Source of the DNA: a virus
Direction: 5' to 3' (one strand)
DNA: 21,067 nucleotides
IMG/VR virus record: IMGVR_UViG_3300047457_000503
Location: 1 to 21,067 of that record
The notes under the pieces are model-generated. The model saw nothing but the letters and a program-made list of their open reading frames with translations. It did no database searches and was not told where the DNA came from. The position numbers and the translations under genes were made by a program. Below are positions 5,943 through 14,004 of this stretch, piece by piece. Numbering within the stretch: the first letter of the stretch is position 1; every line of letters begins with the position of its first letter.

Positions 5943-5957
5943 CTCATAACGAGTTAA
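5939..5957 (+). repeat. Inverted repeat at the end of the methyltransferase gene
   Basis: TTAACTC-ATAAC-GAGTTAA is a perfect 7-base inverted repeat with a 5-base loop that includes the TAA stop of the methyltransferase gene. It sits in the 60-base gap before the small terminase gene. It has no T-run on either side and a modest AT-rich stem, so it fits a protein-binding operator or weak transcript structure better than a terminator. Confidence 0.45.
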
Positions 5958-6002
5958 CGATCGACTCAAGATTCGGCCTGCGACATCGCGCATGATGAAA
6001 GC

Positions 6003-6404
6003 GTGGCAAGGTTCTCCGTCAAAACACCTGAACGCGTTTCCGCGATCATGAAGGCGTTACGCGCCGGATCTACTCGACGTGCCGCCGCGCAGTTCGGCGA
6101 GATTCATGTCGACACCTTCTACGACTGGTTTAACAATGATCCGTCGTTCTCCGACGAAGTTCTAAAAGCCGAAGCGGACGCCGAGGTTCGATTCACGACG
6201 AAGATCGCCACTGCTGCCGAGGAGACATGGCAGGCCGCCGCGTGGTGGCTTGAGCGACGTCGACCCGACGACTTCCGCGAACAACGCGGACAGATCATCT
6301 CCGGGAACCTTCAACTCGGTCTTTCCGAACTCATGCGCGAAGCGCGCAAGACGAAGAACGCCGCGCGCGACGCTGAGTCGCCGCCGCCCTCCTCCGAGGT
6401 CTAA
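6003..6404 (+). CDS. Terminase small subunit-like DNA-binding protein
   Basis: A 133-residue protein with an N-terminal helix-turn-helix ('MKALRAGSTRRAAAQFGEIH', 'VDTFYDWFNNDPSFSDEV', about residues 14-50), then a long helical segment ('AEADAEVRFTTKIATAAEE', 'AAAWWLERRRPDDFREQRG'). Small terminase subunits bind the packaging site and regulate the large subunit, and this pattern plus the following TerL gene supports the role. The start is GTG at 6003; nearby ATGs at 5992 and 5995 are out of frame. The ribosome site is weak. The stop is 2 bases before the next gene. The C-terminus (from about 105) is charged and probably flexible. Confidence 0.75.
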   Translation: MARFSVKTPERVSAIMKALRAGSTRRAAAQFGEIHVDTFYDWFNNDPSFSDEVLKAEADAEVRFTTKIATAAEETWQAAAWWLERRRPDDFREQRGQIISGNLQLGLSELMREARKTKNAARDAESPPPSSEV

Positions 6405-6406
6405 CG

Positions 6407-6748
6407 ATGGCAACCACCTACGGCGATCATGTCGCGCTCGTCTCCGAGACCTTCACGGGGAACCTCACGAACGTCCTCACGCCTTCGAGCGGGAAACGTC
6501 TCGTCATCACGGGGTGGTCGCTCACCTGCTCGGGGAACACCGCCGCGTGTCAGGCGACGATCGTCCTCGGGTCGAACTCTCACGCGGCGACAAAGTTCCC
6601 GATCGCGGGCACGGTCGCCGGATCGCCGCTCCTTCTCTGGACGGTGACGGGCATCCGCATCAACGGCGCGGCGAACGAGGTTCTCAAGATCAACGGCGGC
6701 GCGACGGGCGGCGTCCTCGACGGCATCATCTTCGTCTCGGAGATCTGA
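6407..6748 (+). CDS. Small beta-rich protein, paralogue A
   Basis: A 113-residue Thr/Ser/Gly-rich protein that looks like a small all-beta fold: 'KRLVITGWSLTCSGNTAACQ', 'LLLWTVTGIRINGAANEVLK' and the ending 'GGVLDGIIFVSEI'. It is clearly related to the next protein: both share 'L-I-(T/S)-GWSLT-x-S' in the first half and end in '(G/N)(I/V)(I/V)FVSE'. There is no signal peptide or membrane helix. GAGG lies before the ATG at good spacing. Placement between the small and large terminase genes is unusual. A virion decoration or tail-associated role is possible from the composition, but the sequence does not prove it. Confidence 0.8.
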   Translation: MATTYGDHVALVSETFTGNLTNVLTPSSGKRLVITGWSLTCSGNTAACQATIVLGSNSHAATKFPIAGTVAGSPLLLWTVTGIRINGAANEVLKINGGATGGVLDGIIFVSEI

Positions 6749-6752
6749 TCGC

Positions 6753-7127
6753 ATGGGCGGCGGAGTGGCGACGACCTCGGTCTACGACGATCACGCGTGT
6801 CTCGAACAGATGACGTTCGAGGCCGACACGATCGTCGAGATCTACGCGCAGGAACACCCGCGCGCGCTCATCGTCTCGGGGTGGTCGCTGACCGTCTCCG
6901 ACTCGTCGGCGGACGTCTGTCCCGTCTCCCTGTGCTACGCCGACGGGACGAAACTGTTCGGGACGATCATCCCGCTACAGAAGACGACCGCAGGCGACTA
7001 CGCGAAGCCGTGGACGATCACGGGTCTACACCTCACGATCCCGGCGGGCGTCGGTCTCGGCGTCGTCGGCGGCGCGTCAGGCGCGACGCTGAACGGCGTC
7101 GTGTTCGTCTCCGAGGTTCTGACGTGA
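6753..7127 (+). CDS. Small beta-rich protein, paralogue B
   Basis: A 124-residue protein paralogous to the one just upstream. Shared positions include 'ALIVSGWSLTVSDSSADVCP' (compare 'RLVITGWSLTCSGNTAAC'), a middle 'PWTITGLHLTIPAGVGLGVV' (compare 'LWTVTGIRINGA') and 'GGASGATLNGVVFVSEV' (compare 'GGATGGVLDGIIFVSE'). Its N-terminus is longer and more acidic ('EQMTFEADTIVEIYAQEH'). It starts 4 bases after the upstream stop and its TGA overlaps the large terminase GTG (GTGA). The pair looks like a tandem duplication followed by substantial divergence. Function not known. Confidence 0.8.
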   Translation: MGGGVATTSVYDDHACLEQMTFEADTIVEIYAQEHPRALIVSGWSLTVSDSSADVCPVSLCYADGTKLFGTIIPLQKTTAGDYAKPWTITGLHLTIPAGVGLGVVGGASGATLNGVVFVSEVLT

Positions 7128-8518
7128 GCGGCTACGCCGACGCGGTTCAACGCTGCCAAGCGCGCACCGTTCTTGATGCGGTCGCGCTCGACCCCGCGTT
7201 CTTCGCGCAGTCGGTTCTCGGGTGGACTCCGTGGTCGCGTCAGCGCGAGATCCTGCGTTCGGCGCGCGAACATCGCCGGACGCTCGTCATGTCGGGGCAC
7301 GGCGTCGGGAAGACCCGCACCCTCGCCTCGCTCATCTGCGAAACGGTGACGACGGAGCCGGACTGCCGCGTCGTTTGTATGGCGTCGACGTATCGCCAAG
7401 TTCACGACGCGCTATGGGGCGAAATTCAGAAACTACACCGCGAAGCGCGACTCCCTCTCGGCGGTCGCATGGGCGAGACGGACTGGACGGTCGCCGACGG
7501 CTCGCGCGCGTCCATCGTCGCCGTCGACGACCCGACCGCGCTTCAGGGCATTCACTCTCGGCGCGTCCTCGTGATCGTCGACGAGGCCGAGGGCGTCGAC
7601 CCGAAGATGTGGGGCGCGATCGACTCGCTCCTCTCGTCGGGCGGCTCGTCGCTCGTCGTCGCGTTCAACCCGGTCACGCCGTCAGGCTACCTGTTCGACG
7701 CGCACCTGAACCCGCAACGGTGGAACGTCATCAAGGTCTCGTGCCTCGAACACCCGAACGTCGCGCAAGGCGAGGAGATCATCCCCGGCGCGGTCACCCG
7801 CGAGTGGGTCGAGGAAGTACGCGCGCGCGAAGGCGAGGACTCGCCGTTCTGGGCGTCGCGCGTCTGCGGTCAGTTCCCGGCGGCGGGGTCGGATTCGCTC
7901 GTGTCGGTCGCCGAACTCGAAGCGACGGAGAACGTCGCGACGGGTGTCCGCGAACCGCGCCGGATCGGCCTCGACGTCGCGCGCATGGGCGGGGACGCGA
8001 ACGTCCTCGTCGTCCTCGACGAATCGCGCCGCCTCGTCGCCGTCGAATCGTGGCGCGGCGAGGATCTCATGCAGACGACGGGACGCCTGATCGACGCGAT
8101 GCGCCGTCACGGGGTCGAGGGCCGGAACGTCTGCGTCGACTCGTGCGGGATCGGCGCGGGCGTCGTCGACCGACTCCGCGAACAGAACGTCCGCGTGACC
8201 GCCGTCGACTTCGGCGCAGGCGCGGTCGGCGACTGGCAGACGCTCCTCGGTCGCGAAGCCGCCTTCCCGAACCGTCGATGCGAACTGCACGCCGCGCTCC
8301 GTTCGGTCGTCCGCGCGCGGCAGATCTCGATCCCGTCGAAGTTCCGCGAGGTGATCGCCGATCTCGCGTCGGTTCGTTACTGGTACGATTCGCGCGGACG
8401 GTTCACCGTCGAGCCGAAGGACGCGATCCGCGCTCGGATCCGTCGCTCGCCCGACTTCGGCGACGCGCTCGTGATCGCGCTCGGCTCCGGCTTGGCGAGG
8501 AAGGTGGCGATCCTGTGA
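7124..8518 (+). CDS. terL: Terminase large subunit (ATPase and nuclease)
   Basis: A 464-residue packaging motor that pumps DNA into the prohead and cuts it. The ATPase domain shows Walker A Ser57-Gly-His-Gly-Val-Gly-Lys-Thr64, Walker B 'VLVIVDEAEG' with Asp153-Glu154, and a coupling-type segment 'LVVAFNPVTPSG'. The C-terminal RNase H-like nuclease domain has plausible metal ligands Asp284 ('IGLDVARMGGD'), Asp339 ('CVDSCGIG') and Asp447 ('DFGDALVIAL'). The GTG at 7124 was chosen because it overlaps the upstream stop (GTGA), has GAGG before it and gives a normal family length; the frame is open further upstream only as a shadow of paralogue B. Its own TGA overlaps the portal start. Confidence 0.96.
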   Translation: MSGYADAVQRCQARTVLDAVALDPAFFAQSVLGWTPWSRQREILRSAREHRRTLVMSGHGVGKTRTLASLICETVTTEPDCRVVCMASTYRQVHDALWGEIQKLHREARLPLGGRMGETDWTVADGSRASIVAVDDPTALQGIHSRRVLVIVDEAEGVDPKMWGAIDSLLSSGGSSLVVAFNPVTPSGYLFDAHLNPQRWNVIKVSCLEHPNVAQGEEIIPGAVTREWVEEVRAREGEDSPFWASRVCGQFPAAGSDSLVSVAELEATENVATGVREPRRIGLDVARMGGDANVLVVLDESRRLVAVESWRGEDLMQTTGRLIDAMRRHGVEGRNVCVDSCGIGAGVVDRLREQNVRVTAVDFGAGAVGDWQTLLGREAAFPNRRCELHAALRSVVRARQISIPSKFREVIADLASVRYWYDSRGRFTVEPKDAIRARIRRSPDFGDALVIALGSGLARKVAIL

Positions 8519-11043
8519 AGGGCAAGATCCTCAACGGGCGTCCGGCGTTCACGCGCGCGCGAACCGCGCAGACGCGCACGAAGACCGTCCCGGGCACGGA
8601 GTGGTTCTGGCTCCCGCGTCGACTCCTTCAGACCGAGGAGACCGTATCGAACGCCTACGCGCAGAACGCATGGGCGCACGCGGCGATCAAACTGAAGGCG
8701 CGTATGTGCGCGAGCGTCCCGCTTGAGATCCTCGCAGGGTCTCGACGCGACCGCGACGGCGAACCCGTGCGCGGCGACGACACGCTCCGTCGGCTCATGG
8801 AGTGTCCGTCCCCGCTCATGTCGGGGCACGAGTTCATCGAGGCGACGTCGATCTATCTCGACCTGAACGGCGAGTGCTTCTGGATCGGCTACGCGGCGGA
8901 CGGCTCACCGCTTCGACGCGGCGAGGTTCCCGCCGAGATCCTGATCGTCCGACCCGACGGCATGGTTCCCGACATCGATCAACGGACGGGAATCGTCCTC
9001 GGTTGGCAGACCACGAACGCGAACGGCGAGGTGTTCCGATTCACCGCCGAGCAAGTCGGGCATCCGAAGGAGTTCGACCCCGCCAACCCGTACAGGGGTC
9101 TCGCGCCGATCACGCCCGTCCTTCCTTCGTTCAACTACGAGTTGCGGGCGACGCAGTTCAACAACGCGCTACTCGCGAACGGAGCCGACCCGGGCGGCAT
9201 CATCTACTCCGAATCGCCGCTGACGCAGGACGAGGCGACGGGCCTCCGCTCGCAGTGGGAGGATCGGCATCGAGGCGCGATCAAGTCCGCGCGGCTCGCG
9301 ATCCTCTCCGGCGGTCTGAAGTACGAGCCGATCGCCGTCACCGCGAAGGACATGGCATTCTCCGACGCCCTCGGTTGGGGCAAGTCGGAGATCCTCGCAG
9401 TCCTCGGCGTGACGAAGTTCGACCTCGGCGAAGTCGAGGAGACGAACCGCGCGTCGTCGCTCACCGCGAAGGCGAACACTTGGGAGAAGACGATCCTCCC
9501 GCGCCTACGTCTGATCGAGTCGACCCTGTGGTCGTGGCTTCTCGAACCGCTCTCCGCGCGTCTCGGTCGCGACGTCTGGGCGGAGTTCGACGTGTCGGAG
9601 GTCGAGGCGTTACAGGCTCCGATGACGGAGAAGGCGCAGCAGGCGCAGATCCTAGTCGCCGCCGGATACTCGAAGGAAGCGGTGAACGTCCGCCTCGGTC
9701 TCGGCATCGAGGAGGAGCCGACCTTCGACCTTCCCGAACTCCCGACCGCCGGGACGCCCGACGTCTCGACGCCGACGCCTGCCGCGCCCGCGTCCGTCGC
9801 CGAGACCGCGATGAACGGGGCACAGGTCACGTCGCTCGTGCAAATCGTCCAGTCCGTCGCGAACGGCGAACTCCCGCCGGAGTCCGCGATCGTGACGCTA
9901 CAGATCGCGTTCCCGACGATCTCCGCCGAGGAAGCGCGCGCGCTCATCGAACCCGCCGCGCGTGCCGCTGCCGCGCGTCCTGCGCCGTCGGAACCCGCCG
10001 CGCCGCCCGCCGCACCTGTCGCCGCTTCGGTCGCGCAGAACCCCGCGCAGGGCGTCGCGCATAAGTCCGCGAATATGCGCGGCGTCCGTGTCGGCGACCG
10101 CTTCACCGCCGAGGGTAAGACCTTCCGCGTCGTGAAGGCGTGGAACGCGAAGAGTCGCGACGCGTCGAAGGTCGAGAAGGTTCTACGCGTCGCGATGCAG
10201 AAGGTGTTCCGGCAACTCCGAACGGAGGAAGTCGACGCCGTGGCGAAGTTCTCCGACGTCCTCGCGCCCGCGCTCGCGGTGAACGAGACGCGCGAGACCG
10301 AAGCCGTCGCCGAGACCGCGACGAAGGCGAACGACACCGTGACGCTGACGACGGTCACTCAGCGGCTACAGCCGCAGGGCGTCGAGTTCTCGTGGCCCCC
10401 GGCGTTCCTCGAATGGGCGCAGAGCGCGCCGGATCGGTGGGAACAACGCGCCCGCGAGATCCTCGGTCAGATCGCGCCGGAGATCGCGGAAGCCGCGTTG
10501 AACGAAGTCCGCGTCGCGATCGGCGGCTTCTCCGTCGTGAACCCCGCCGACAAGGAGTGGGTCGAGGAAGCCGGAAAGCGCACCGCGTCGATGATGCGTG
10601 TCACGCGCAAGGCGGCGACCCGGTTCAACCAGATCATCCTGACGAAGATCGGAACCGACGGTCTCGCGAACGTGACCGACCTCGCGAAGACGATCGAGGC
10701 GACGATGGGTCGGTTCATCGTGTCCGACGCGATGACGATCGCGCGAACCGAGACGGGGTTTATTCAGGAGCAGTTCAAGAACCGCGCCGCGAAGGAAGAA
10801 GGCTTCACTCACCACGAGTGGTCGGCGGCTTCCGACGCGCGTCCGTCGCATCAGGGGCAGGGCAGCGTCCGCATCGGGGAGAAGTTCCCGAACGGTCTCC
10901 TGCACCCGTGCGAGATCGGCGCGCCTGCGGAAGAGGTCATCAACTGCCGCTGCACCGCCGTCCCGTTCGTCGCGCGCGAGGAACTCGGAACCGAGGCGGA
11001 CATCGAGGAGATGAACCGTCTCATCGCGGCGGGGAAGATCTGA
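8515..11043 (+). CDS. Portal protein fused to MuF head-morphogenesis domain
   Basis: An 842-residue fusion. Residues 1 to about 420 are an HK97-type portal: 'ETVSNAYAQNAWAHAAIKLK', 'GHEFIEATSIYLDLNGECFW', 'NPYRGLAPITPVLPSFNYEL', 'FNNALLANGADPGGIIYS', and 'ILAVLGVTKFDLGEVEETN'. A segment around 433-480 ('MNGAQVTSLVQIVQSVANGE') is followed by an Ala/Pro-rich linker (about 482-510) and a short beta-type segment 'GDRFTAEGKTFRVVKAW'. Residues about 690-830 are a MuF-type minor head domain: 'RFIVSDAMTIARTETGFIQ', 'HHEWSAASDARPSHQGQG', ending at Asn810-Cys-Arg-Cys813. The portal forms the DNA gate; MuF-type proteins are minor head proteins, some delivered into the cell. The GTG start overlaps the terminase stop; TGATG joins it to the protease gene. 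Confidence 0.93.
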   Translation: MKGKILNGRPAFTRARTAQTRTKTVPGTEWFWLPRRLLQTEETVSNAYAQNAWAHAAIKLKARMCASVPLEILAGSRRDRDGEPVRGDDTLRRLMECPSPLMSGHEFIEATSIYLDLNGECFWIGYAADGSPLRRGEVPAEILIVRPDGMVPDIDQRTGIVLGWQTTNANGEVFRFTAEQVGHPKEFDPANPYRGLAPITPVLPSFNYELRATQFNNALLANGADPGGIIYSESPLTQDEATGLRSQWEDRHRGAIKSARLAILSGGLKYEPIAVTAKDMAFSDALGWGKSEILAVLGVTKFDLGEVEETNRASSLTAKANTWEKTILPRLRLIESTLWSWLLEPLSARLGRDVWAEFDVSEVEALQAPMTEKAQQAQILVAAGYSKEAVNVRLGLGIEEEPTFDLPELPTAGTPDVSTPTPAAPASVAETAMNGAQVTSLVQIVQSVANGELPPESAIVTLQIAFPTISAEEARALIEPAARAAAARPAPSEPAAPPAAPVAASVAQNPAQGVAHKSANMRGVRVGDRFTAEGKTFRVVKAWNAKSRDASKVEKVLRVAMQKVFRQLRTEEVDAVAKFSDVLAPALAVNETRETEAVAETATKANDTVTLTTVTQRLQPQGVEFSWPPAFLEWAQSAPDRWEQRAREILGQIAPEIAEAALNEVRVAIGGFSVVNPADKEWVEEAGKRTASMMRVTRKAATRFNQIILTKIGTDGLANVTDLAKTIEATMGRFIVSDAMTIARTETGFIQEQFKNRAAKEEGFTHHEWSAASDARPSHQGQGSVRIGEKFPNGLLHPCEIGAPAEEVINCRCTAVPFVAREELGTEADIEEMNRLIAAGKI

Positions 11044-12383
11044 TGCCGATCACCGACTTCCCCAAGGCGGGCGACGATCAGGAAGTGACGCTCCGCAACT
11101 CCGCGTACCCGCAGTTCGACTACGACTACGCGCTCGCGCTCCGCGACGAGTTCCCCGACATCTGGAACAACGGCGGCATGGAGCGCGGGACGACCGCGTT
11201 CACGAACTGGGGCAAGGCGCGCGACGGCGACATGACCGAAGCCGTCGTCGAGTGGATTCGCGAGCGCGAGGCGTGGGCGGCTCGGCACTTCGGAAACAAT
11301 CGGCTCCCCGGCGTGATCGCTCAGATCAAGTGGGGCGTCATCGGAACCCTCGGGGAGGGTGGCATGAAGGAACTCGTGAACGAGGCGAAGGCGCGCGCGC
11401 GCAAGGGTAAGACGTTCACCGCCAAGGTGAAGGCGTCGACGTCCGGCGACGGTCTGTACACGTTCGTCGGTTCGACGCCTCGCGTCGATCGCGCGGGCGA
11501 GACGGTCGCCGCGTCGTGGGATCTCGAATCCTACAAGCGGAACCCCGTCGTGCTGTATCAGCATCAGCATGACGGACTCCCGATCGGTCGCGCCGAGGAC
11601 GTGTTCCTCGACGGCGAACAACTGATGTTCCGCGTCCGCTTCGTGCCGAAGGAGATCTACCCGTTCGCTGACACGATCCGGCAGATGTACGAGGCCGGGT
11701 TCATGAACGCGGTGAGTGTCGGCTTCCGCCCGCTCGACGTGAAGGGCGCGGACATCCGACACTCCGAACTTCTGGAGTTGTCCGCCGTCGCGATCCCCGC
11801 GAACGCCGACGCGCTCCTCGAAGGTAAGTCCAACGTGCGACCCGTGTATCGGGACGACGTAACCCCGCGCGACCTTGCCGAGGCCGACGCGGTGAAACTG
11901 AAGGCGTGGTTTTCCACGAAGGAGGCAACCGTGAACGAGACGACGACCGAGAGCGTCGCGACGACCGAGGCTCCCGAAGCCGCCGTCGAAGCCGCGCTCG
12001 CCGAAGGCGTGGAGACTAAATCCCTCGCCGAACTGAAGGATCTGATCGCGCAGGCGATCGACGCGCACCGCTCGGGCGAGATGGACGCCGCGTCCGCCGC
12101 GCTCGAAGCCGCCGCCGCTATGGTGGACGTCCTCATGTCGGAGGACGAAGGCGAGGGCGCGGAAGTCGAGATCGAACTCCCCGAGATGGAGTCGATCGCG
12201 CAACCCGAAGAACAAAAGGATGCGAACGCTGACGCGCTCGCGACCCTGACGAAGCAAGTCGCCGAACTCGTCGCGCGTGTGGACGCGATGACGAAGCCGA
12301 CGACGAAGGCCCACGACGAAGATCCGTTTTCCTCGCAGGAGGCACTCGGACGCTTCATCGCGAAACAACTCGGAGGAGTCTAA
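11043..12383 (+). CDS. Prohead protease with N-terminal extra domain and acidic scaffold-like tail
   Basis: A 446-residue three-part protein. Residues about 15-125 form an uncharacterised helical domain ('LRDEFPDIWNNGGMERGTTA', 'EWIREREAWAARHFGNNRLP', 'GVIAQIKWGVIGTLGEGGMK'). Residues about 140-265 are an HK97-like S78 serine protease: 'RAGETVAASWDLESYKRNPV', catalytic His at 174 or 176 ('LYQHQHD'), Ser225 in 'MNAVSVGFRP', then 'LLELSAVAIPANADAL'. The remaining 170 residues are acidic, Ala/Glu-rich and end in a coiled coil ('LATLTKQVAELVARVDAM'), suited to act as a built-in scaffold removed on maturation. There is no separate scaffold gene before the capsid gene, which fits this. The start overlaps the portal stop (TGATG). 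Confidence 0.92.
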   Translation: MPITDFPKAGDDQEVTLRNSAYPQFDYDYALALRDEFPDIWNNGGMERGTTAFTNWGKARDGDMTEAVVEWIREREAWAARHFGNNRLPGVIAQIKWGVIGTLGEGGMKELVNEAKARARKGKTFTAKVKASTSGDGLYTFVGSTPRVDRAGETVAASWDLESYKRNPVVLYQHQHDGLPIGRAEDVFLDGEQLMFRVRFVPKEIYPFADTIRQMYEAGFMNAVSVGFRPLDVKGADIRHSELLELSAVAIPANADALLEGKSNVRPVYRDDVTPRDLAEADAVKLKAWFSTKEATVNETTTESVATTEAPEAAVEAALAEGVETKSLAELKDLIAQAIDAHRSGEMDAASAALEAAAAMVDVLMSEDEGEGAEVEIELPEMESIAQPEEQKDANADALATLTKQVAELVARVDAMTKPTTKAHDEDPFSSQEALGRFIAKQLGGV

Positions 12384-12385
12384 TC

Positions 12386-13519
12386 ATGGGCATCTCGAAG
12401 ACCGAAGCCCTCGCGAAGGCTATGCAAGCCGCACGCGAGGCCGGACGCGCCGAAGCGCGCGCGGAACTGAACCGCGCTCGCCCCGTCGCTGCCGCATCCG
12501 CGAAGGCGGCGTCGGCGTTCTCGCTCGCGCGCGTCATCGCGTCGTTGGCGTCGAAGGACAAGTCCCTCGCTAAGGACGAGTGGGAGATGTCCCGCGACGT
12601 CTGCCGCGAGTTCTACAACGCGAAGTCGCTCACGCTCGCGAACGACACGGCGGCGGGGTTCCTCGTTCCGCCGGACGTGATGCGCGACGCGCTCGTTCCG
12701 CTTCTGCGTTCGCCGCTCGTTCTCGACACGGCGGGCGTCTCGCGTATGTCAGGACTGACCTACGCTCCCGTGCAGATGCCGCGCCAGTCGGCGGCGGCGA
12801 CCGGGTACTGGGTCGGCGAAGCGGCTTCGGTGACCGAGTCCGATCAGGCGGTCGAGATGTTGTCGATGAACCCGCACAAGGCGGGCGCGGCGACTCGCAT
12901 CTCGAACACGCTTATCCGCAAGACTCCGGCGGCGGCAGAGGAGTTCGTCCGTCGCGACCTCGCGGAAGTGATGCGTCGTCTCGTCGAGGCGGCGTTCTTC
13001 GAGGGTTCGGGCGTGAGCGGTCAGCCGCTCGGTCTCAAGAACATCAGCGGCATCAACACCGTTTCGTTCACGTCCTCGACGGACGTCACGAAGTGGGCGA
13101 AGTTGCAGCAGATGGTGAAGGAGATCGAGATCGACAACGCGAACATCTCGAACCTCGTGTGGGTCATGCACCCGACCGACTACCAGATCCTCGCGGCGAT
13201 CCAACTCCCGCAGGCCGCAGGCCCGCTGCAAGGCTACCCGATCCTCTCGACCGGGAACGTCGTCGACAAGCAGCCGCGCTCGCTGTACGGCTACCCGATC
13301 TTGACCACGACGAACGTCACGGCGGGGACTCTGTTCCTGTTCGACCCTGCGGACGTCGTGTTCGCCGACTGGGGGCCGATGGAACTGCGTGCAACCTCGG
13401 AGGGTGCAACGCTCGCGCTCGCGGACATGACGCTCGTCACCGCGTTCCAAGAAGTCGACGTCGAGGCGTATCACCCTGTGAGCGTCTGCACGGGCACGTC
13501 CTTCTCGGCGTCCTCGTGA
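12386..13519 (+). CDS. Major capsid protein, HK97 fold
   Basis: A 377-residue capsid protein. The N-terminal 45 residues are helical and Ala/Arg/Glu-rich ('ALAKAMQAAREAGRAEARAE'), and may be a short scaffolding-type segment cut by the protease. The body shows typical HK97 capsid signatures: 'TAAGFLVPPDVMRDALVPLL', 'TGYWVGEAASVTESDQAVEM', 'FEGSGVSGQPLGLKNISGIN', 'NLVWVMHPTDYQILAAIQLP', 'GYPILTTTNVTAGTLFLFDP' and 'DVVFADWGPMELRAT'. GGAGGAG lies directly before the ATG, one of the strongest ribosome sites in the window, as expected for the most abundant virion protein. It starts 2 bases after the protease stop. Confidence 0.95.
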   Translation: MGISKTEALAKAMQAAREAGRAEARAELNRARPVAAASAKAASAFSLARVIASLASKDKSLAKDEWEMSRDVCREFYNAKSLTLANDTAAGFLVPPDVMRDALVPLLRSPLVLDTAGVSRMSGLTYAPVQMPRQSAAATGYWVGEAASVTESDQAVEMLSMNPHKAGAATRISNTLIRKTPAAAEEFVRRDLAEVMRRLVEAAFFEGSGVSGQPLGLKNISGINTVSFTSSTDVTKWAKLQQMVKEIEIDNANISNLVWVMHPTDYQILAAIQLPQAAGPLQGYPILSTGNVVDKQPRSLYGYPILTTTNVTAGTLFLFDPADVVFADWGPMELRATSEGATLALADMTLVTAFQEVDVEAYHPVSVCTGTSFSASS

Positions 13520-13536
13520 TCTGAAAGGAAAACATC

Positions 13537-13992
13537 ATGGCTGGAAACGCAACTGGATACGTCGCCAAGTGTGGCGGCGCGCTCTCGAAGTCCAACGCGT
13601 ACACGGCGTCGGCTGCCGTCAACGGCAACGGCGTCAACACGACGGGCTTCACTCATGCGACCGCGATCGTCGCGATCGGCACGGTCACGGGCGTCGGTTC
13701 GTCGACCCTCACCTTCAAGGTGCAGGAATCGAACGACGACGGCTCGACCGACGCCTACGCTGACATCACGGGCGCGACTACGACCGCGCTCTCGATGGCC
13801 GACACGACCTACTCGAACGCGACCGTCGCGATCGTCGTGAACCTTCTCAGCGGCTCGCGTAAGAAGTGGCTCCGCTTGGTTGCCACTCCTTCCGCGCACG
13901 CGGTGACGGCTCCGACCGCCGGGATGATCGCGCTCACCGAGGGCGACGCGTCGGTTCCTACGTCCTCGACGTATATCCGAATCGTGGTCTGA
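13537..13992 (+). CDS. Probable head accessory or decoration protein
   Basis: A 151-residue Thr/Ala/Ser/Val-rich protein with strand-like alternation throughout: 'HATAIVAIGTVTGVGSSTLT', 'FKVQESNDDGSTDAYADITG', 'SNATVAIVVNLLSGSRKKWL' and the end 'SSTYIRIVV'. No signal peptide or membrane helix. It has AAAGGAAAA before its ATG and sits immediately after the capsid gene, where decoration or cement proteins usually lie. The segment 'FKVQESNDDG..YADITGA' resembles virion proteins I have seen near phage capsid genes, but the exact family is not certain. A virion structural role is the best inference. Confidence 0.7.
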   Translation: MAGNATGYVAKCGGALSKSNAYTASAAVNGNGVNTTGFTHATAIVAIGTVTGVGSSTLTFKVQESNDDGSTDAYADITGATTTALSMADTTYSNATVAIVVNLLSGSRKKWLRLVATPSAHAVTAPTAGMIALTEGDASVPTSSTYIRIVV

Positions 13993-14004
13993 CAGGAGGC
14001 GACG

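Noticed and set aside
7222-8514. Upstream extension of the portal frame
   Set aside because: It is an Arg-rich out-of-frame reading of the terminase gene; the portal homology starts after 8515.
9204-10358. 384-codon minus-strand frame opposite the portal gene
   Set aside because: Ser/Ala/Thr-rich antisense shadow of the portal-MuF gene with no ribosome site or family pattern.
10140-11042. Upstream extension of the protease frame
   Set aside because: Out-of-frame reading of the MuF domain; the TGATG junction at 11043 gives the natural start.
10851-12368. 505-codon minus-strand frame opposite the protease gene
   Set aside because: Antisense shadow produced by strong codon bias in GC-rich DNA; the opposite strand encodes recognisable protease and scaffold-like sequence.
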